Shown in pieces: positions 43,245 through 51,204 of a stretch of 64,000 nt of DNA (positions are counted from its first letter, which is position 1; the number at the start of each line of letters is the position of its first letter). A program made the position numbers and the translations under genes. Location: assembly GCA_964347325.1 (NCBI GenBank), contig CAYFYA010000004.1:1-64000 (forward strand), given 5' to 3'. Under the pieces are notes generated by a model. It was not told the origin of the DNA. It saw nothing but the letters and a program-made list of their open reading frames with translations, and did not search any database. This DNA is from JAJISG01 sp964347325. Lineage in GTDB: Archaea; Thermoplasmatota; Thermoplasmata; RBG-16-68-12; JAJISG01.

Positions 43245-44850
43245 TGGCTTCCAGGGTCTTCGCACTGGCCCAACCCATCTCCCTTCGGACCCTCGAGACG
43301 GTCTCCTCTGGGTATTGGTAGTAGCCGACAACCACTTTGGAGATGTCACGGTAGTCCATGATGTCCTTTTCCACAAGGTACCTGAGCATGTCCACCCGGC
43401 GCTGGAACTCCTCGTCCATCTCCTCGTGCGTCAGGTTCTTCATCTCCATGATTTCGTCGAAGAGGAAGCTGTGACCCTTGAAGGTGAAATCATCCGTCCT
43501 CTGGTCCCACTCGTAGACCGTGTTCGTGATTAGCTCGTTGGTCTCTGGCTCAAAACCGACTAGCTCCACAATCTGCTTGATCCTTCGGACGATGTTGGTC
43601 CCAACCCTGACCTGGGTCTGGACTATGACGAAGTTCAGAGCCGTCAGGAGGATACGAGGTGTGTTTATGGGCGGGTTCTCCAGCCTGTTGACCATGGACT
43701 TGACACTGTCGGCGTGCATGGTGCTCATGGTCGGGTGTCCCGTGGCCATGGCCTGAAACATGGTGTAGGTCTCCTTGCCGCGGACCTCGCCAACAATGAT
43801 GTAGTTCGGCCTCTGCCGTAGGGCCGCCCGGACCAGGTCGTACATGTCTATCTCACCCGGTGCCTTCCCGTCGGCCCCCCGCTCCCCCGTGCCGCTGCGA
43901 GTACTCCCTGGTATCCAGTTCTCGTGGGGGAGGTTGATTTCACGCGTGTCCTCAATGCTTACGATCTTCGCTCCGGGACGGATGAACAGGGCGGCGCTAT
44001 TCAGGGAGGCAGTCTTCCCGGCGGCGGTACCTCCACAGACCATCATCGACTTGCCATGCTCTATAGCCAGCCAGATATAGGCCAACATCTCGATGGAGGC
44101 AGTGTTGAACTTGATGAGCTCCACGGGGGTGAAGGGCTTCTCCTTGAAGCGTCGGATGGTGAAGCTGGAGCCCCGGGTAGTCACCTCGCGGGCGTAGGTC
44201 GCCTGGACCCGGTGGCCCTCTTGGGTCGTCCCGTCCAGGATGGGATTCGCCACAGAGATCGACTTCCCACACCTCTGCCCAAGGCTGATGACGAAGGAGT
44301 TCAACGATTCGTCATCGTCAAACATCACCGTCGTCTTGATGGACTCGTACTTCTGGTGGAAGACGAAGATGGGGACCTTGACGCCGTCGCAGCTCACGTC
44401 CTCGATCTTGTAGTCGTTGAGGATGACGTCACACGGCCCGTAGCCGACGAAGTCTCGGACGATGTAGTAGATTACCTTGTTCTTAGACCGGTCATCCAGA
44501 CCGATGTCCCGGGACTTCACGAAGCTCTCCACGCTCTCCCGGAGGTACTCCTCCTTGTCCTTGAGGCTCTGAGCGTGGAAGCTGTATGACAGAGTCCTGA
44601 CCAAGGAGTCCTTCAAGAGGTCAAGAAGCTCCGTCTCCCGGCGATTCAGTTGAGGTTCCCAGGTCTCGTAGACGTACTCGCTGTCCGTCTTGTAGAAGAG
44701 CACCCTCACGTAGCTGTAGGGAGCCTTGATGGGGTAAATCTCCACCTCCTCGACGTTCTCCTCCGTCACGGGTGGCACGGGTGTAAGCTGCGATCCTCGG
44801 CCAGGGATCCAGACGGCCCCCTTCTGCATGGCCCCCTTTGGTAGCTTCAC
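43219..44850 (-). CDS. FlaI/TadA-family secretion ATPase (copy 2)
   Basis: A 543-residue paralogue of the ATPase at 39.5-41.2 kb. Walker A is GGTAAGKTASL (about 283-293). The Asp box is IVSIEDTREINLPHENW, Walker B is YIIVGEVRGKETY and the His box MSTMHADS. The two copies align along most of their length but differ at many positions, so the duplication is old. It starts at GTG with AGAGGAAG upstream, following the pilin-like gene by 29 bases. Two ATPases in one set may separate extension from retraction, as inference. Confidence 0.93.
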   Translation of the reverse strand: MKLPKGAMQKGAVWIPGRGSQLTPVPPVTEENVEEVEIYPIKAPYSYVRVLFYKTDSEYVYETWEPQLNRRETELLDLLKDSLVRTLSYSFHAQSLKDKEEYLRESVESFVKSRDIGLDDRSKNKVIYYIVRDFVGYGPCDVILNDYKIEDVSCDGVKVPIFVFHQKYESIKTTVMFDDDESLNSFVISLGQRCGKSISVANPILDGTTQEGHRVQATYAREVTTRGSSFTIRRFKEKPFTPVELIKFNTASIEMLAYIWLAIEHGKSMMVCGGTAAGKTASLNSAALFIRPGAKIVSIEDTREINLPHENWIPGSTRSGTGERGADGKAPGEIDMYDLVRAALRQRPNYIIVGEVRGKETYTMFQAMATGHPTMSTMHADSVKSMVNRLENPPINTPRILLTALNFVIVQTQVRVGTNIVRRIKQIVELVGFEPETNELITNTVYEWDQRTDDFTFKGHSFLFDEIMEMKNLTHEEMDEEFQRRVDMLRYLVEKDIMDYRDISKVVVGYYQYPEETVSRVRREMGWASAKTLEANGGDLLGG

Positions 44851-44879
44851 CTTCCTCTTGCGGTGGGTCAGCGCCAGTA

Positions 44880-45878
44880 CTACACCTCCAGCGTAGACCC
44901 GCGTCTACCCACCGCGATGCTCAGGTATGCGTAGTTCACCGAGACCTTAGCGATGGGCCTGGTGGGGGGGTTGTGGACGATCTCGAGGCTGATGTTGTGA
45001 GTTTGGCCAGACTCGGCCCTCGAAAGCGTGTAGTAGGGCGTGGTTACCGTCTGACCGGCCGGGGATTCGAAGTACTGGTAGCCGGGCCCGCCGAAGTCGG
45101 AGTCCAGGACGGCGAAGGTTAGGCTCAAGGTGTTGTTCAGGTGCTGGAACCAGGCGTTGCCGTACCGGGTGGTATGGTTAATCCACAGTGAGGACTGAAG
45201 AGCGGTAAACTCCTGAATGTCGAGCACGAGGAGCTTGCTGTGGATGCCCTCGGTTCCAGAGTCGGCGACGTTCCCAGAACCGATGATGTTGACCATGGTG
45301 AGCGCCACCTCGATCCCATTGGTGGCGTTGAGGATGGCGAACTGAGGATCGACTCGGACCGCTTCCCCTGCAGACTGGGACATTAGGATGCCTCCGCCTT
45401 CATAGATGAGGGAGAAGGGCACGTGGTATCGGTTCCTGACCTCCAGGACGACGTTGCCTGCGGAGGTCTGATTGACCGTGTAGACGGAGCTCTCGATGGC
45501 GTACTGGAACTGAATGGTCCAGGGGGCCTGATCGCCGCTGCCCGTGAGCTGGCCGATGGAAGGCCCAGAGAATACTGGGAGTCCAGGAGTGCCTAGCTGG
45601 ACTGCGGTGTAGGTCTCCGTAGGGATGTATGTGCTCCCGGAGGTGGCGGCAACCTGGGCCGAAAGGATCTGGGTATCAACGGAGCTCTTGAAGGACCCAA
45701 ACTGCCCAAAAACCGTACTCTGGTGGGCCGCCTCCGTCTCCTTCCCCCAGACGGGAACGTACTGGTTCACGAGGAGCGACAGGAACGTCAGGACGACTAG
45801 GAGGGCCATGATTGTGCCGACGGTGGAAGCCACTCCATCTTTGTCCCGCCGGAGCTTCCGAGGCTTCAGACAAGGCAT
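44880..45878 (-). CDS. Archaeal type IV pilin-like protein
   Basis: A 332-residue pilin with a class III signal: basic residues, then KDG at the cut site (about residue 15), then the hydrophobic core VASTVGTIMALLVVLTFLSL that anchors and later packs in the filament. The rest is a beta-rich Asn/Ser/Thr-rich domain, long for a pilin, with several N-x-S/T sites. A PibD/EppA-type peptidase would remove the leader. It is the first gene of the five-gene pilus set, with a promoter about 55 bases upstream. It may be the filament subunit or a minor tip pilin. Confidence 0.85.
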   Translation of the reverse strand: MPCLKPRKLRRDKDGVASTVGTIMALLVVLTFLSLLVNQYVPVWGKETEAAHQSTVFGQFGSFKSSVDTQILSAQVAATSGSTYIPTETYTAVQLGTPGLPVFSGPSIGQLTGSGDQAPWTIQFQYAIESSVYTVNQTSAGNVVLEVRNRYHVPFSLIYEGGGILMSQSAGEAVRVDPQFAILNATNGIEVALTMVNIIGSGNVADSGTEGIHSKLLVLDIQEFTALQSSLWINHTTRYGNAWFQHLNNTLSLTFAVLDSDFGGPGYQYFESPAGQTVTTPYYTLSRAESGQTHNISLEIVHNPPTRPIAKVSVNYAYLSIAVGRRGSTLEV

Positions 45879-45930
45879 GAACTACCTCTAGAGAACCCCC
45901 TTACATTCTGGCTTCGAGTTGTGAGGTGCG

Positions 45931-45940
45931 CTATTAAAGA
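45931..45940 (-). promoter_or_regulatory. TATA box of the pilus operon
   Basis: TCTTTAATAG on the minus strand, about 58 bases from the pilin ATG, giving a leader of about 30 nt that contains the AGAGGTAG ribosome site. Confidence 0.5.
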
Positions 45941-46004
45941 ATGTCGACGCCAGATTCAAACTTGAGAACCTCTGGCTAGGTCTGGCTTGGACTACTCCAC
46001 AAGG

Positions 46005-46012
46005 GTTTTAAG
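46005..46012 (+). promoter_or_regulatory. TATA box of tRNA-Phe
   Basis: GTTTTAAG is centred 31 bases before the tRNA 5' end, at the usual spacing. Confidence 0.5.
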
Positions 46013-46038
46013 CCCCATCTCGGTTAGCTGGGACACTC

Positions 46039-46124
46039 GCCGCGGTAACTCAGTTGGGAGAGTGCCAGACTGAAGTCGTTTGGCAGACATCTGGAAGTCG
46101 CCGGTTCGAGCCCGGCCCGCGGCA
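46039..46124 (+). tRNA. tRNA-Phe (GAA) with a 13-nt intron
   Basis: The acceptor stem GCCGCGG/CCGCGGC is followed by discriminator A. The anticodon stem CCAGA/TCTGG closes loop CTGAAG + A with anticodon GAA. A 13-nt intron (46076-46088) follows G37. The two 3-nt bulges (AGT and ACA) are cut after their second base, as in the tRNA-Thr precursor; the central helix has three pairs and one mismatch. The mature tRNA is 73 nt. No CCA is encoded. Confidence 0.94.
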
Positions 46125-46155
46125 CTTCTGTTGGCACGACAAATTGTGCCGCAAT

Positions 46156-46166
46156 GCTATAATATC
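46156..46166 (+). promoter_or_regulatory. TATA box of tRNA-Tyr
   Basis: GCTATAATATC is centred 29 bases before the tRNA 5' end, a strong match. Confidence 0.55.
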
Positions 46167-46188
46167 CTGGGCCGATATTGAGCACCAT

Positions 46189-46297
46189 CCCGCCTTAGCT
46201 CAGTTTGGCTAGAGCGGCTGACTGTAGTGGGTTCCCGGAGGTTTCCGGTACAGCCGCTGGGATCAGCAGGTCCCCGGTTCAAATCCGGGAGGCGGGA
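46189..46297 (+). tRNA. tRNA-Tyr (GTA) with a 34-nt intron
   Basis: The acceptor stem CCCGCCT/AGGCGGG starts with the C1-G72 pair diagnostic of archaeal tRNA-Tyr. The anticodon stem GCTGA/TCAGC closes CTGTAG + A, anticodon GTA. A 34-nt intron (46228-46261) follows G37 and contains its own hairpin (CCGGA/TCCGG). The bulge-helix-bulge core is weak here, and CTGTA can instead pair with TACAG inside the intron, so the exact cut sites rest on the position rule. The mature length is 75 nt. Confidence 0.93.
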
Positions 46298-46639
46298 CTC
46301 ATCACCAAGTTCCCTCGTCGAGAGGACTACCTGACGATGGGTCCTCCAAGGGGCAGTCGGCTTCTTCCGCTCTCTCGCCGGTGGGCCCTCACCAACTTCA
46401 CTGCCATAAACAGCGACTTGTTCGAGACAACACCTCCCGTGGGACGCCGAAAGACTTGCGCCCCAACAGTAAATAGACGATCCAATATGCCAGTCCCGCC
46501 ATGACGCGGGGTAGCCTGAGGCGATTCAACTATCTAGCCCTCAGAATGTTAGTATTGTGATTTAGCTCATCGTTCGATGCGAGACAGTCGACCCAGCCTG
46601 CTGAGCATACCGAGAACATGGCGAGCCCTTGGCCTCCAA

Positions 46640-46651
46640 GTTTTTAAGTAA
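46640..46651 (+). promoter_or_regulatory. TATA box of the PKD surface protein
   Basis: GTTTTTAAGTAA predicts a start near 46670, giving a leader of about 64 nt, long for this genome and largely filled by a hairpin. Confidence 0.55.
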
Positions 46652-46674
46652 CCGTTCTACAATTGATGGCTGTC

Positions 46675-46700
46675 AACTGCGATGACCTCTCGTCGCAGTT
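46675..46700 (+). promoter_or_regulatory. 11-bp leader hairpin followed by a T-run
   Basis: AACTGCGATGA pairs with TCGTCGCAGTT around loop CCTC (ten Watson-Crick pairs and one wobble), followed by TTTT (46699-46702, overlapping the stem end). It lies at the 5' end of the predicted leader of the PKD surface protein. It could be an attenuator, an mRNA-stabilising end or a protein-binding site. Confidence 0.45.
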
Positions 46701-46733
46701 TTCGACCACCGAGAGCTCCTGGAGGAAGGAAGA

Positions 46734-49700
46734 ATGGCTTCACCCGAGAGGGCTACTAGGTTGGGCGTGGACCTCCTCGTTGTCTTGCTTTTGTCGGCGA
46801 CGTTTCTGGTCGCCTTCTCAATGTTCACGCCGTCACCTGTCCTGGCCGCCCCTGGAGATCCAGTGCTTTCAGGTCAGGTGACAGACAATGTCACCTCGCT
46901 GCCGGTTGCGAATGCGCTCGTCCACGTACAAGGCAATCTAGTCCCTTTCATTAACGAGACTTTCACTGACATCAATGGGACTTACAGCATGAACTTGCCC
47001 GTGGGCGACTATCTAGTCGGTATAGCCCACGGGAATTACTACCTCTTCCTCGACTCCTCCTTGATGATTGTCGGGGATACGGTAGTAGACGCCGCCCTTA
47101 TCCCGGCCCCCCCGAGATCGGCTCGTGTTCGAGGGAACGTGACCGACAGCTCCACGTCGGGCCCCGTGACTACAGGCCTGATGTTGGCCCTCACTCCACC
47201 CATGATGGAACCTGACTACGTGAACTTCAGCGCCCTCGACGGATCGGGTGCCTATGACATGGCGATTATCCCTGGCGATTATCTGCTACAGTCGGACGTG
47301 AGAGGTTACATTACGAACCAGACGCTCTTTACGATCGGCAGCGGGGAGACCCTGTGGATTGACATGATCCTTAACCCCTTCCCGCCAGAGAACTCGACGA
47401 TTCAAGGGTATGTAATGGAAGAGGGCACGGGACTGTCCCTCCCCAACGCAACCATCAGTGCCAGCGTTCCGGGCTACGGTAATGCCACCACCACGAATGA
47501 GACTGGGTACTACACGATCAACGTCTTCGAAGGCTCCTGGCAGCTCCAAGCATCGGCGAGTGGGTTCAGCACGGTGAACCGGGAGGTCTTCATCAGCGCC
47601 GATGAGACGCGCTGGGAGAACTTCACCCTCATGGAGACCAACTCCACCGTTAAGGGGTACATCACGGACCAGGAGACGGACCTCGGAATCGAGGGTGCGA
47701 CCATCTATCTGAGTGACATGGAGAGCTACACCAATGCAACCCAGACGAACTCGTCCGGATACTACGAGATGCGCACAATCGCCGGTACCATGGTCCTCCA
47801 GGCTTTTCAGGCCGGGTACCTCTCGAACCTGTCTTTCTTTTCCATCGCTGATGGGGAGACACGGTGGGTCAACCTCACGCTGCGACCGGAAGACGCCGTA
47901 CTCAAGGGCTACGTCAATGAGACAGGCACGGGCGCCCCCCTGGCTGGCGTCTCCGTGCAGCTTGGCATGCCGCCATTCTCAGGGAACACGACCTTGTCAG
48001 ACGGTACTGGGTATTATGAGATCGGGTTCGGATCTGGCCCCGTAGAGATGAGTGCCTACCTCCCAGGATATCTGTCGTTCCTGACTGACATCGACATGGT
48101 CCCGGGAGTGAACTGGTTCAATTTCACAATGTACCCCGAACTCCCCGACAACGCAGTGGTACAGGGATACGTGAATAGCTCAGGCCCCATCATTGGCGCC
48201 ATGGTCACCGCGCAGGGATACGGCGAATGGACCAACATGACCTTCACCAACAGCACGGGATTCTTTGCCATGAATGTGGTCCCCGCCCCCCAGACCCTGT
48301 TCACTCGGGCTTCCAACTACGCCCCCAACTGGACTGCGTTCACTGTCGGAGCCGGCGAGACGCTATGGATCAACGTGACATTGGCCGTTGACCCGATCGC
48401 ACCGAACGTGACTGCGCTAGACGCTTCCCCTTCTGTGAACGTCAGCGTAAACAACCCAACCGCTGTAACGGGATCCATCAATGAGAGCTACCTTGATCAG
48501 GTAGCGATCTCCGTATTGGCCCTCCACAACGAATCTGGAGGCCTGAGGAACTTCTCGCTTCTGGCCACTTTCTCCGAGCGTGACTACACCCTCGTGGAGT
48601 CCTCCCCTGGACTCTGGAATCTCGACCTCGCCTGGAACGCCAAGATCCCCGGCGGCCGAATCGGCAATGCATCGTTCCGGGAGTGGATTCCGACCTTTGG
48701 GGAGTTCCCCTTCTTCCCCTGGGACGTCGTAATGGGCCAGTACCAGAACTCCTCCCTTCCCTCGCCCGTGCAGGCCATGGCGATGTTCTCCAGAGTCACA
48801 GGGGAGCTGGAGCTGATGTCCATCAGCGGACCGCCCGAAGCCGTTCCTACCGATCCAACCGGGATGTTCCAGACAGTCCTCACAATTTTCACGCTTGACG
48901 CCTCCGACAACCCCATTGGGGGCCCACCGGGCCAGCTCTATGGCACATGGTTCCCGATTCTCGAGTTGGACTTTGTAAGAGACGACCGAGTAGAGAGCGT
49001 AACTCACGGGCTGTGGCTTCAGGCCTGGGACTACGCCGATCACTACAGCCAGAGATGGTCGTTCTTGGATGTGGACAACACGCCACCGGTCGCCGACGCG
49101 GGTCCCGACCAGGCCATCCTGAAGACGCAAACCGTCGACTTTGACGGAACGGGGTCGACGGACAACATCGGTCTCACGGAATACACGTGGAGCTTCCAGG
49201 ACGGCGGCACCGTGATCCTTACTGGTCCAACGCCCTCTCACACCTTCAATACGGCCGGCAACTTCGAGATTACCCTGGAGGTCACCGACGGCGCGATGAA
49301 CACAGACACGGACATCATGTGGGTCAACGTGACAGCGGACGCAGAGCCTCCCGTCGCGGACGCAGGCCCCGACCAGACTGTGGATGAAGACACCGTTGTC
49401 GCCTTCGACGGATCCGGTTCCACGGACAACATCGGGATAGTCAACTACACGTGGGACTTTGTGGATGCCACGTCCCAAACCCTCTACGGCGTGAGTCCGT
49501 CGTATATGTTTGCCAACCCCGGGACCTTCGTAGTAACCCTCACCGCCACTGACGCTGAGGCCAACTCAGACACCGACACTGTCACCATCACCGTGAGAGA
49601 CACTACAGACCCTGTGGCTGATGCTGGTACAGACATGACCGTCGTGGAAGATGTTCAAGTGGCGTTCGATGGGACCGGCTCCAGCGACAATGTGGGCGTC

Positions 49701-50135
49701 GTGAACTACACCTGGGACTTCGGTGACGGGACCACGGGTTACGGGGGGACTACCACCCACACGTACAGCGATCCTGGTGGCTACACTGTGACCCTGACAG
49801 TCCGTGACGCCGCCGGGAACGAAGCAACAGATGCCCTGGAGGTGACGGTCCAGCTTGACACCGATGGCGATGGCGACCCTGATGCCACGGATGCTGACGA
49901 TGACGGCGATGGTATGCCGGATGACTGGGAGGAGGCACATGGCCTGGACCCCCTGGATCCAACAGATGCCACAACGGACTTAGATGGCGATGGGGTCAAC
50001 AACCTGGATGAATACCGAGCTGGCACTGACCCAAACAGGCCAGCTTGGATGGACTGGGTCATCTACGGAGGCATCGCCGCGGCAGTCGGCGTGGTAGGAA
50101 TCGTGGCCTTCCTCATCTGGCGCAGGCGTAAGTAG
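46734..50135 (+). CDS. Giant surface protein with carboxypeptidase-regulatory-like repeats and PKD domains
   Basis: A 1133-residue envelope protein. After a signal-like helix (about 10-36) come about six carboxypeptidase-regulatory-like beta domains (about 45-555), each marked by a YxMxxxxG or GYY-type strand and an ending ETxWxNxTL. A middle domain (about 560-780) is unassigned. Three PKD domains (about 787-1038) follow, with the repeated VADAG-PDQ...FDGTGSTDN...Y-TWDF signature, then a calcium-binding Asp-rich stretch. A transmembrane helix (about 1105-1125) and a WRRRK tail end the protein. GGAGGAAGGA precedes the ATG. Adhesion or cell-surface scaffolding is typical for this layout. Confidence 0.87.
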   Translation: MASPERATRLGVDLLVVLLLSATFLVAFSMFTPSPVLAAPGDPVLSGQVTDNVTSLPVANALVHVQGNLVPFINETFTDINGTYSMNLPVGDYLVGIAHGNYYLFLDSSLMIVGDTVVDAALIPAPPRSARVRGNVTDSSTSGPVTTGLMLALTPPMMEPDYVNFSALDGSGAYDMAIIPGDYLLQSDVRGYITNQTLFTIGSGETLWIDMILNPFPPENSTIQGYVMEEGTGLSLPNATISASVPGYGNATTTNETGYYTINVFEGSWQLQASASGFSTVNREVFISADETRWENFTLMETNSTVKGYITDQETDLGIEGATIYLSDMESYTNATQTNSSGYYEMRTIAGTMVLQAFQAGYLSNLSFFSIADGETRWVNLTLRPEDAVLKGYVNETGTGAPLAGVSVQLGMPPFSGNTTLSDGTGYYEIGFGSGPVEMSAYLPGYLSFLTDIDMVPGVNWFNFTMYPELPDNAVVQGYVNSSGPIIGAMVTAQGYGEWTNMTFTNSTGFFAMNVVPAPQTLFTRASNYAPNWTAFTVGAGETLWINVTLAVDPIAPNVTALDASPSVNVSVNNPTAVTGSINESYLDQVAISVLALHNESGGLRNFSLLATFSERDYTLVESSPGLWNLDLAWNAKIPGGRIGNASFREWIPTFGEFPFFPWDVVMGQYQNSSLPSPVQAMAMFSRVTGELELMSISGPPEAVPTDPTGMFQTVLTIFTLDASDNPIGGPPGQLYGTWFPILELDFVRDDRVESVTHGLWLQAWDYADHYSQRWSFLDVDNTPPVADAGPDQAILKTQTVDFDGTGSTDNIGLTEYTWSFQDGGTVILTGPTPSHTFNTAGNFEITLEVTDGAMNTDTDIMWVNVTADAEPPVADAGPDQTVDEDTVVAFDGSGSTDNIGIVNYTWDFVDATSQTLYGVSPSYMFANPGTFVVTLTATDAEANSDTDTVTITVRDTTDPVADAGTDMTVVEDVQVAFDGTGSSDNVGVVNYTWDFGDGTTGYGGTTTHTYSDPGGYTVTLTVRDAAGNEATDALEVTVQLDTDGDGDPDATDADDDGDGMPDDWEEAHGLDPLDPTDATTDLDGDGVNNLDEYRAGTDPNRPAWMDWVIYGGIAAAVGVVGIVAFLIWRRRK

Positions 50136-50186
50136 GGGGACAGTTGGAGCCCCGGGATAGTGGATCCCAAGGGCCCCCTGCCGAAG

Positions 50187-51101
50187 TCACCCTTGGAAGT
50201 CGGATGCCTTGGCCACTGCCCACGTGGTTCTGTTGCGGGTAATCTTGAAGCCAAGACTCTCGTAGAGTCTGATCGCTGGGTCGTTCCCGATGGTGACCTC
50301 GAGCCACAGGCTCCTGTACCCCCCTGCAACCAGAGAATTCATCGCCTTGAGGAGAAGCACACGGCCGAGACCCTCGCGCCGACGATCCTCGCGGACTCCC
50401 TCCTCGATTACGAAAGGATGTCCGGCCTGAAGGCCGACGAGGCACAGACCCACGATCCCCCTCTCGTCCCGAAGAAGCCACGACTGAGACGGAAGGCAGT
50501 GCTCCCAGATGGCCCGTACATAATCCAGCCAGTCCTCCGGAGTCCCCACGTGCATGCCGAAATCCTGCTCCAAATGGCCTTCGTAGACGCTCATCAAGAA
50601 GGATGCCATCTCTTCCACATCTCCAAGCCTGGGGTTCTCCAGCGGTACGGCGGAGTTTCCGCGCTCCCAAAGCGGTGCCTCCATCAGCCCCCTCGAGAAC
50701 CACTCCGTGAAACCGAGGTCGGCGAATTCCCTGAGGTAAGACTCGTCGAAGCTCGCCACAATCTCGTCGGCGCCCCTGGAGATCAAGGCCTCGGTCGCGA
50801 GAACGATAGCCTGGCGGGTCCACTCGCGAGCATCCGGAGCCATCGAGAAGTTGTTGATGGCATATGGCTTCTCCACGAGGCTGTCATATCCTGGCCTCAC
50901 ACACCCGACGATCCTCCTCCCCTCCATGAATACGAAGTACTGCCCTTGCGCTTCAGGATCTAGGGATAAGTACATCTCCGTATAGCCCGCAGGGTCCGAC
51001 GCAAGCAGGTCGTTCCGCCCGGCCGTATAGACTTCCCAGTAGGACCTGGCGTTCGCCGGTTCCAACGGTATCATGCTGATCTCGGGCATGAACCTGGCCA
51101 C
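50187..51101 (-). CDS. Double GNAT acetyltransferase
   Basis: A 304-residue protein with two GNAT-like modules. The N-terminal one (about 1-150) is degenerate. The C-terminal one (about 155-300) has the acetyl-CoA loop RREGLGRVLLLKA, the GYRSLWLEVT strand and NDPAIRLYESLGF, which are canonical for acetylation of amines or protein N-termini. The substrate is unknown. A GTG at 51101 fits a leaderless start 25 bases from the minus-strand TATA ATTAATATCC (51121-51130); an ATG at 51089 is the alternative. Confidence 0.85.
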   Translation of the reverse strand: MARFMPEISMIPLEPANARSYWEVYTAGRNDLLASDPAGYTEMYLSLDPEAQGQYFVFMEGRRIVGCVRPGYDSLVEKPYAINNFSMAPDAREWTRQAIVLATEALISRGADEIVASFDESYLREFADLGFTEWFSRGLMEAPLWERGNSAVPLENPRLGDVEEMASFLMSVYEGHLEQDFGMHVGTPEDWLDYVRAIWEHCLPSQSWLLRDERGIVGLCLVGLQAGHPFVIEEGVREDRRREGLGRVLLLKAMNSLVAGGYRSLWLEVTIGNDPAIRLYESLGFKITRNRTTWAVAKASDFQG

Positions 51102-51204
51102 GCTACCAGGTACGCTTGCAGGATATTAATGAAGAGGTGGCCCGAAGCTGCGAGAGGACTTCATACAAACGGCTTTATCCTCCCACTTTCATGTGTAGAA
51201 ATGG

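Larger units (their letters stand above)
46298..46733. other. Intergenic stretch upstream of the PKD surface protein
   Basis: These 436 bases hold no convincing gene. A reading frame spanning the tRNA is an artefact of the tRNA sequence. The only structures I see are the TATA box at 46640-46651, a small CATCG/CGATG hairpin near 46568, and a strong leader hairpin at 46675-46700. Confidence 0.6.

Noticed and set aside
46205..46504. A 99-codon frame across tRNA-Tyr
   Set aside because: It is made of tRNA and noncoding sequence with no ribosome site or family match.
48417..49478. A 353-codon minus-strand frame inside the PKD surface protein
   Set aside because: No start signal or family match; the Gly/Arg/Val-rich composition is typical of an antisense shadow.
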